Assembly: GCA_003427395.1 (NCBI GenBank)
Contig: BFEA01000189.1
Coordinates: 2,204,703-2,235,643, forward strand
Direction: 5' to 3'
DNA from: Chara braunii
Taxonomy: Eukaryota > Streptophyta > Charophyceae > Charales > Characeae
DNA length: 30,941 bases
Notes under the pieces: model-generated
Seen by the model: the letters and a program-made list of their open reading frames with translations, nothing else
Database searches by the model: none
Told to the model about the DNA's origin: nothing
Position numbers and translations under genes: made by a program
Part shown: one piece after another, positions 27,282-30,941 of the stretch
How positions within the stretch are numbered: position 1 is the stretch's first letter
Layout of the letters: the number at the start of each line of letters is the position of its first letter

Positions 27282-28053
27282 ACACTACCCTCATGGGAAT
27301 CGCAAACTTGGTGGGCCTCTTAAAGAGATGACCCCCTCGTAGGCAATATCCTAGCGCTTCTCGCTGGATTCTTTCGCTCCCCGCTTCCCTACCGGCTAAA
27401 TACAGTCCTATGTCCCGGTACTTCCCGTCGTAGAGATTAGCGAGAAAGGTCCTTGGGGCCCCTTCTTCTTCCCGGCTGTTCACCGCCACTTGCGCCCTAT
27501 TAGCGGCGACTTTCCTTACCTTTTCTTTGACCATCGCTACTGCCTCTTCCTTAAGCCTCGGTAGGTCCTCTTCACGAATTGGGAGTCGGGACAAGCCGTC
27601 CGCAACCTGGTTTTTGGCCCCTGATATCCTCTCAACCCTATAATCATAAACCCTAATATGTATCATCCATCGGGCAATGGTCGGATCAGTCAGCGAGAAA
27701 TCCTTTTGAAGGACCGCGGCCACTGCTGTCGGGTCTACCCTTAGGAGAAATCGTCGCCCGTATATGTAATGGCGGAAGGCCTTCAGGCAATGCAGTACTC
27801 CCAATACTTCCTTTTTGAACTGGCTATAATTCCGCTCGGAAGGGTTCAAGGTCCTGCTTTCGAATCGTAACGGTCTCTCCTTCCCTTCTCCATCCTTTTG
27901 AGATAAGAGGCCCCCTACCGAGTAAGGCCCTGCATCCGTAGAAACTATGAATGGGCGATGCTTCTCGTCCTTGAAGAACGGAACTCCTAGGACCTGCCCA
28001 CCTTCGCGGAATTCCTCCTTTAGGGTTTCCATGGTCGGGGACTGCTCCTTCCC
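27255..28053 (-). pseudogene. Ty3/gypsy RNase H domain and connection to integrase
   Basis: Reads FIVSTDAGPYSVGGLLSQ, then RTLNPSERNYSQFKKEVLGV, FRHYIYGRRFLLRVDP and ISGAKNQVADGLSRLP. These are the ordered blocks of the RNase H that removes RNA from the RNA-DNA hybrid; the catalytic Asp (TDAG), Glu (KKEV) and late Asp (VADGLSR) are present, while the usual TDH is VDP. It is in frame with the RT tail upstream but separated from it by a TGA at 28054-28056. About 100 residues of linker lead to integrase. Confidence 0.85.
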
Positions 28054-28260
28054 TCAAACCCAGCCTTCCGATTTCCTAAGCAGTCGTCTAAGGGGTTCCG
28101 CTTTCTCACCGTAGGCTTTTATGAAGATCCTCCTGTAGCCCACAACCCCCAGAAACTGTTTAACTTCCGTTATTGATTTGAGCGGCGGGGGCCAGGTCAC
28201 CAATTTTTCTGATTTCTCGGGATCGGGCCTCCCCCCATCCTTGCCACAAATGAAACCCAA
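28054..28260 (-). pseudogene. Ty3/gypsy reverse transcriptase, C-terminal remnant only
   Basis: Reads MGFICGKDGGRPDPEKSEK, then WPPPLKSITEVKQFLGVVGY and AEPLRRLLRK, the thumb/connection end of Ty3 reverse transcriptase. The palm with its YxDD motif and the fingers should lie upstream, but 28261-28700 has no such sequence in any frame, so the catalytic part is deleted. Confidence 0.85.
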
Positions 28261-29720
28261 TACTGAGAGACCCCTTCCTACTCCCGGTATAGAGACTAGC
28301 CGCGGACACAGGTTATCCCCGAGGACGGGTGTTTACCTCCTCCCCGGAGTTGGACTGAAGTCACACACCCGGGTCCTATGTCCCCCACCGAACCGACCCC
28401 TAGTCCTAAGTTAGCCTATCCGGTACCATGCCTCTACTCGGCCAACCTCAAATGTGGAATTACCCAGGTCCCAGGACTAGATCGACCTATCGATTCCCTC
28501 CCGTTCTCCTTATCGCGAAGTCTTCACACTTCGTTCCCTTCTTCCTTTTCCGCCTCTAGCTGCCTCTTTTCTCTCTTGGAATCACTGGAATTCAAATCGG
28601 GGAGTCTGAAAAGGTGGGGTGGGTAAAGCCGAGATTTAGGAAGAGTCTCTCAGGTTGAGCTGATAGGCACACGTACCTTGTGGTCTTTGGTTCCTTCAAT
28701 ATTCGTTATCATAGTCTCAATAGTCGCCTAGGACCGAGTCCGAGAAATCGGCCAGACACCGATCCACCCACGATTCGACCTCCGACCCCTCGTCTAAGGA
28801 ACCCCACGTATTTCCCACTTCTCTATCCCCCTCGCTTGCAAAGGTGGGTGTGTTTCTCTCGTCCCCCTGCCCTGGTACCCGTAGCACCACTCTCCTCACC
28901 CCCAAGTCCCGAACCGACCCCGTTTGACAATCCCACCCCCTCACGGGAGTCGAGTCTCGCACGCAACCCGTCTTCAACCCGTGCGGGTCGAGAACCGAAG
29001 GCCCAAACCCCTCTCTCGACACCCCTTCTCGTGCGGAGGTTGTACCCGGAGTGGGCGCCCTCCACAACCCGTGTGGATCGAGGATATTTGGCAACCCCCT
29101 TGGGTCCCAAATAAACGATGCCCCCGGACCCTCTCGGACCCCTCTCTCCTCTCTTCCCCTCGCACCCACTCTCTCTCGCCCACGAGCGGACCCTCTTACA
29201 CTGTTTTCCCAGACGGTTCTTCTTCCCACCCCTTCGTTGTTTTTCACCCTCATTCAGACCCCTCAAGCAAACTGTGCACCCCCTTAATTTTTAATTTTTT
29301 AGAAATAAACACGCACGAAAACAAAGCACTCACTCCGAAAAGAAACTGGCCTGTTCACCCCTCGGAGGCCGAGAGCCGGAGCCCGAGTCGCAAGCGGGCC
29401 GGAGCGGACCTGCAATATCCAAGAAAAGCCCCGACACCCCAAGTCCCTTGCACCCAAACAGCCCCAACAAACCCCAAGTAGGACCCCCACCGCTGCTGCC
29501 CAAGTAGAAACGGTACCCGAAAGTCGCCGCACGGACCGCAAAAATTCGTAGTAGAGAATGAAAATGTTGTTGCCGATAGAAGATGCCGAAGGTCCGAAGA
29601 AATTGAAGCCGAAAATCCCAGAAAATCTTAATGCCGCTAAAGTCCTCGCCACTGCCTGTCACGCTGGTCCTCCCTCACTCCGCAGTTCAAGAGTCGGCCG
29701 GGGCCGTGGGAGAACGCCCT
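28261..29720 (-). other. Leader and unrecognised internal region of the minus-strand Ty3 element
   Basis: Downstream of the primer site (minus sense), about 450 bases look untranslated. Two overlapping frames (29253-28717 and 29266-28823) then run through Gly/Arg-rich sequence; one reads DPHGL twice, the other contains GYNLRTR. No Gag core, protease or RT domain is recognisable. The region may be a rearranged leader or gag. The join to the RT tail near 28261 marks a deletion. Confidence 0.4.
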
Positions 29721-29738
29721 TCCTCGGCAACGGCGCCA
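29721..29738 (-). other. Primer-binding site, tRNA-Asp type
   Basis: On the minus strand TGGCGCCGTTGCCGAGGA differs by one base from TGGCGCCGTTGCCGGGGA, the complement of the 3' end of plant tRNA-Asp, which is a common Ty3 primer. It starts three bases after the CGACA end of LTR B. Confidence 0.8.
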
Positions 29739-29741
29739 CTT

Positions 29742-30760
29742 TGTCGGGGCCCCGCTATTGACCCCTAGTGCCGATGAACTATTCGACGCCCTCCTATGCC
29801 ACCCCAGCAAATGGTTCCGGCGGCTTAAAGTTTTTATTATGCTCTTTCTCCAACTACTCCCCCCCTTTTTTCGTGTCCTAGTCCGATCGCCCTTCTGACT
29901 CTCGGCAGACTCAGTTTATACGCCCAGACGCTCCCTGACGCGTCACTCGCCGGGGGCTCTAAGTCGCCTAGGGCAATGTACCCCCCCCTCCCCCCAGCAG
30001 GGCTAGACCGGGTGGGACACATGTGCGAACTTTCTCCAAGTCGGGGCTCGGAGGAGCCTGCAGCGGCGGCGCGGGTTGATGGTGGTTCTCTCTAGACTCA
30101 CACGCTACCTCGCACCAGACAGTGGGGCCTTTGTCCTATGGGGGGGCGACGGTCGGGCGCGATCGACCGGTGGGACCCACCTTTCTCCCTTTCTCTCCCC
30201 CGCTTTCCCTCTTCCTCACTCTCGCCCTCGCTCTCTCCCTCGCTTTCTACCCGTCGTTACTCGAAAGGAAACTCGGTTTCGATTCGATTCAACGCAAAAA
30301 TTTCTCACAGCGAATGGTCGGCACGAGCTTACATGTGCACTAGATATCGGGTCAGGTGCGAAACAGAATTTATCACGACGAATAACCAGCCCGAGCATGC
30401 ATGTCCACAAGATTCTGAGCCAGGTGCAGAGCAATAATTTCTCACAACAAATTACTGGCACGAGCATGCATATCCACTAGACGACGAATAACCAGCTCGA
30501 GCGTGCATGGCCACTAGATTCCGAGCGAGGTGCAGAGCAATAATTTCTCACAACAAATTACCGGCACGAGCATGCATGTCCACTAGATATCAGGTCAGGT
30601 GCGAAACAGAATTTCTCACGACGAATGACCAGCGCGAGCATGCATATCTACTAGGTGTCGGCTAGGCGCGAACCAAAATTCTTCTCACGTACAAACTACC
30701 ACAAGTTTGATCGAAAGCCCCTCGTCCTCGTTCCTAAGGCAAAATCTTACACAACGAATT
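29742..30760 (-). repeat. LTR B, 5' LTR of the minus-strand Ty3 element (truncated or interrupted)
   Basis: Colinear in reverse with 17514-18536 of LTR A, including the ~69-bp array (about 30310-30650) with the same shortened unit, the GA-rich stretch, TATAAA (29915-29920) and AATAAA (29833-29838). It ends CCCCGACA next to the tRNA-Asp primer site. The match to LTR A stops at 30760, exactly where the CT unit copy 2 starts, so the LTR is interrupted there; the rest of it may lie outside the window. Confidence 0.8.
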
Positions 30761-30870
30761 GCGAGCACGAGCTCGGGATCTGTACGTACGAGCGGGCAAT
30801 AGACCTCTCTGTCTTCCCCTCGTCTTCCCTAGACCCCTCTCTCTATCTCTCGTCCGTTTTCTCTCTCCCC

Positions 30871-30941
<71 letters not shown>
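30761..30941 (+). repeat. CT microsatellite unit, copy 2 (runs off the window)
   Basis: Nearly identical to 21992-22110 from GCGAGCACGAGCTCGG through ATCTCTCGTCCGTTTTCTCTC, then a (CT)n run to the window edge. Its first base coincides with the break in LTR B. Confidence 0.85.

Noticed and set aside
28823-29266. Gag of the minus-strand Ty3 element
   Set aside because: Two overlapping Gly/Arg-rich frames compete and neither shows a Gag core or zinc knuckle; GYNLRTR alone is not enough.

Overview
The window is nuclear DNA of a eukaryote. It is dominated by decayed mobile elements and simple repeats around one long intact gene. The element families (a LINE with a zf-RVT tail, Ty3/gypsy elements with a plant-type tRNA-Asp primer site, an orphan initiator-Met primer site, tRNA-derived SINE-like inserts, foldback elements and CT/GA microsatellites) fit a repeat-rich green-lineage genome. 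A charophyte alga such as Chara is my best guess, but it is an inference. Bases 4880-5745 are an assembly gap, and single Ns occur at 24061, 24530 and 26120.

Layout. 1-3420: a divergent LTR-like copy with a TATA box (816-2640), then an inverted fragment of a second LTR family (2830-3420). 3500-5853: the 3' end of a broken LINE interrupted by the gap, ending in an A-rich tail. 6898-10113: the only convincing cellular gene, an intronless 1071-codon frame joining an Hsp70-like nucleotide-binding domain to a triosephosphate-isomerase-like barrel, both with key active-site residues replaced. 10114-16434: intergenic DNA with a repeat-bounded GA microsatellite, two small tRNA-related inserts with target-site duplications, tandem repeats of 88 and 41 bp, a 111-bp inverted-repeat element, a 595-bp foldback element and an orphan primer-binding site.

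16435-19679 holds a Ty3-type LTR (LTR A) followed by an intact gag-only frame. 19680-24310 holds a proline/serine-rich tail, a second TATA-bearing LTR-like copy, a CT/TATC microsatellite unit, an 88-bp minisatellite with higher-order structure and a decayed gag. On the minus strand, 30760 down to about 25589 is a broken Ty3/gypsy element: LTR B, a tRNA-Asp primer site, a leader, then RT tail, RNase H, integrase and GPY/F-type tail, with the catalytic part of reverse transcriptase missing.

The most novel object is the Hsp70-like/TIM-like fusion. Its substitutions suggest a double pseudoenzyme, perhaps a scaffold or nucleotide-sensing protein; this function is inference. LTR A and LTR B are the same family in opposite orientation but carry different internal regions, which suggests that an autonomous and a gag-only element share one LTR.
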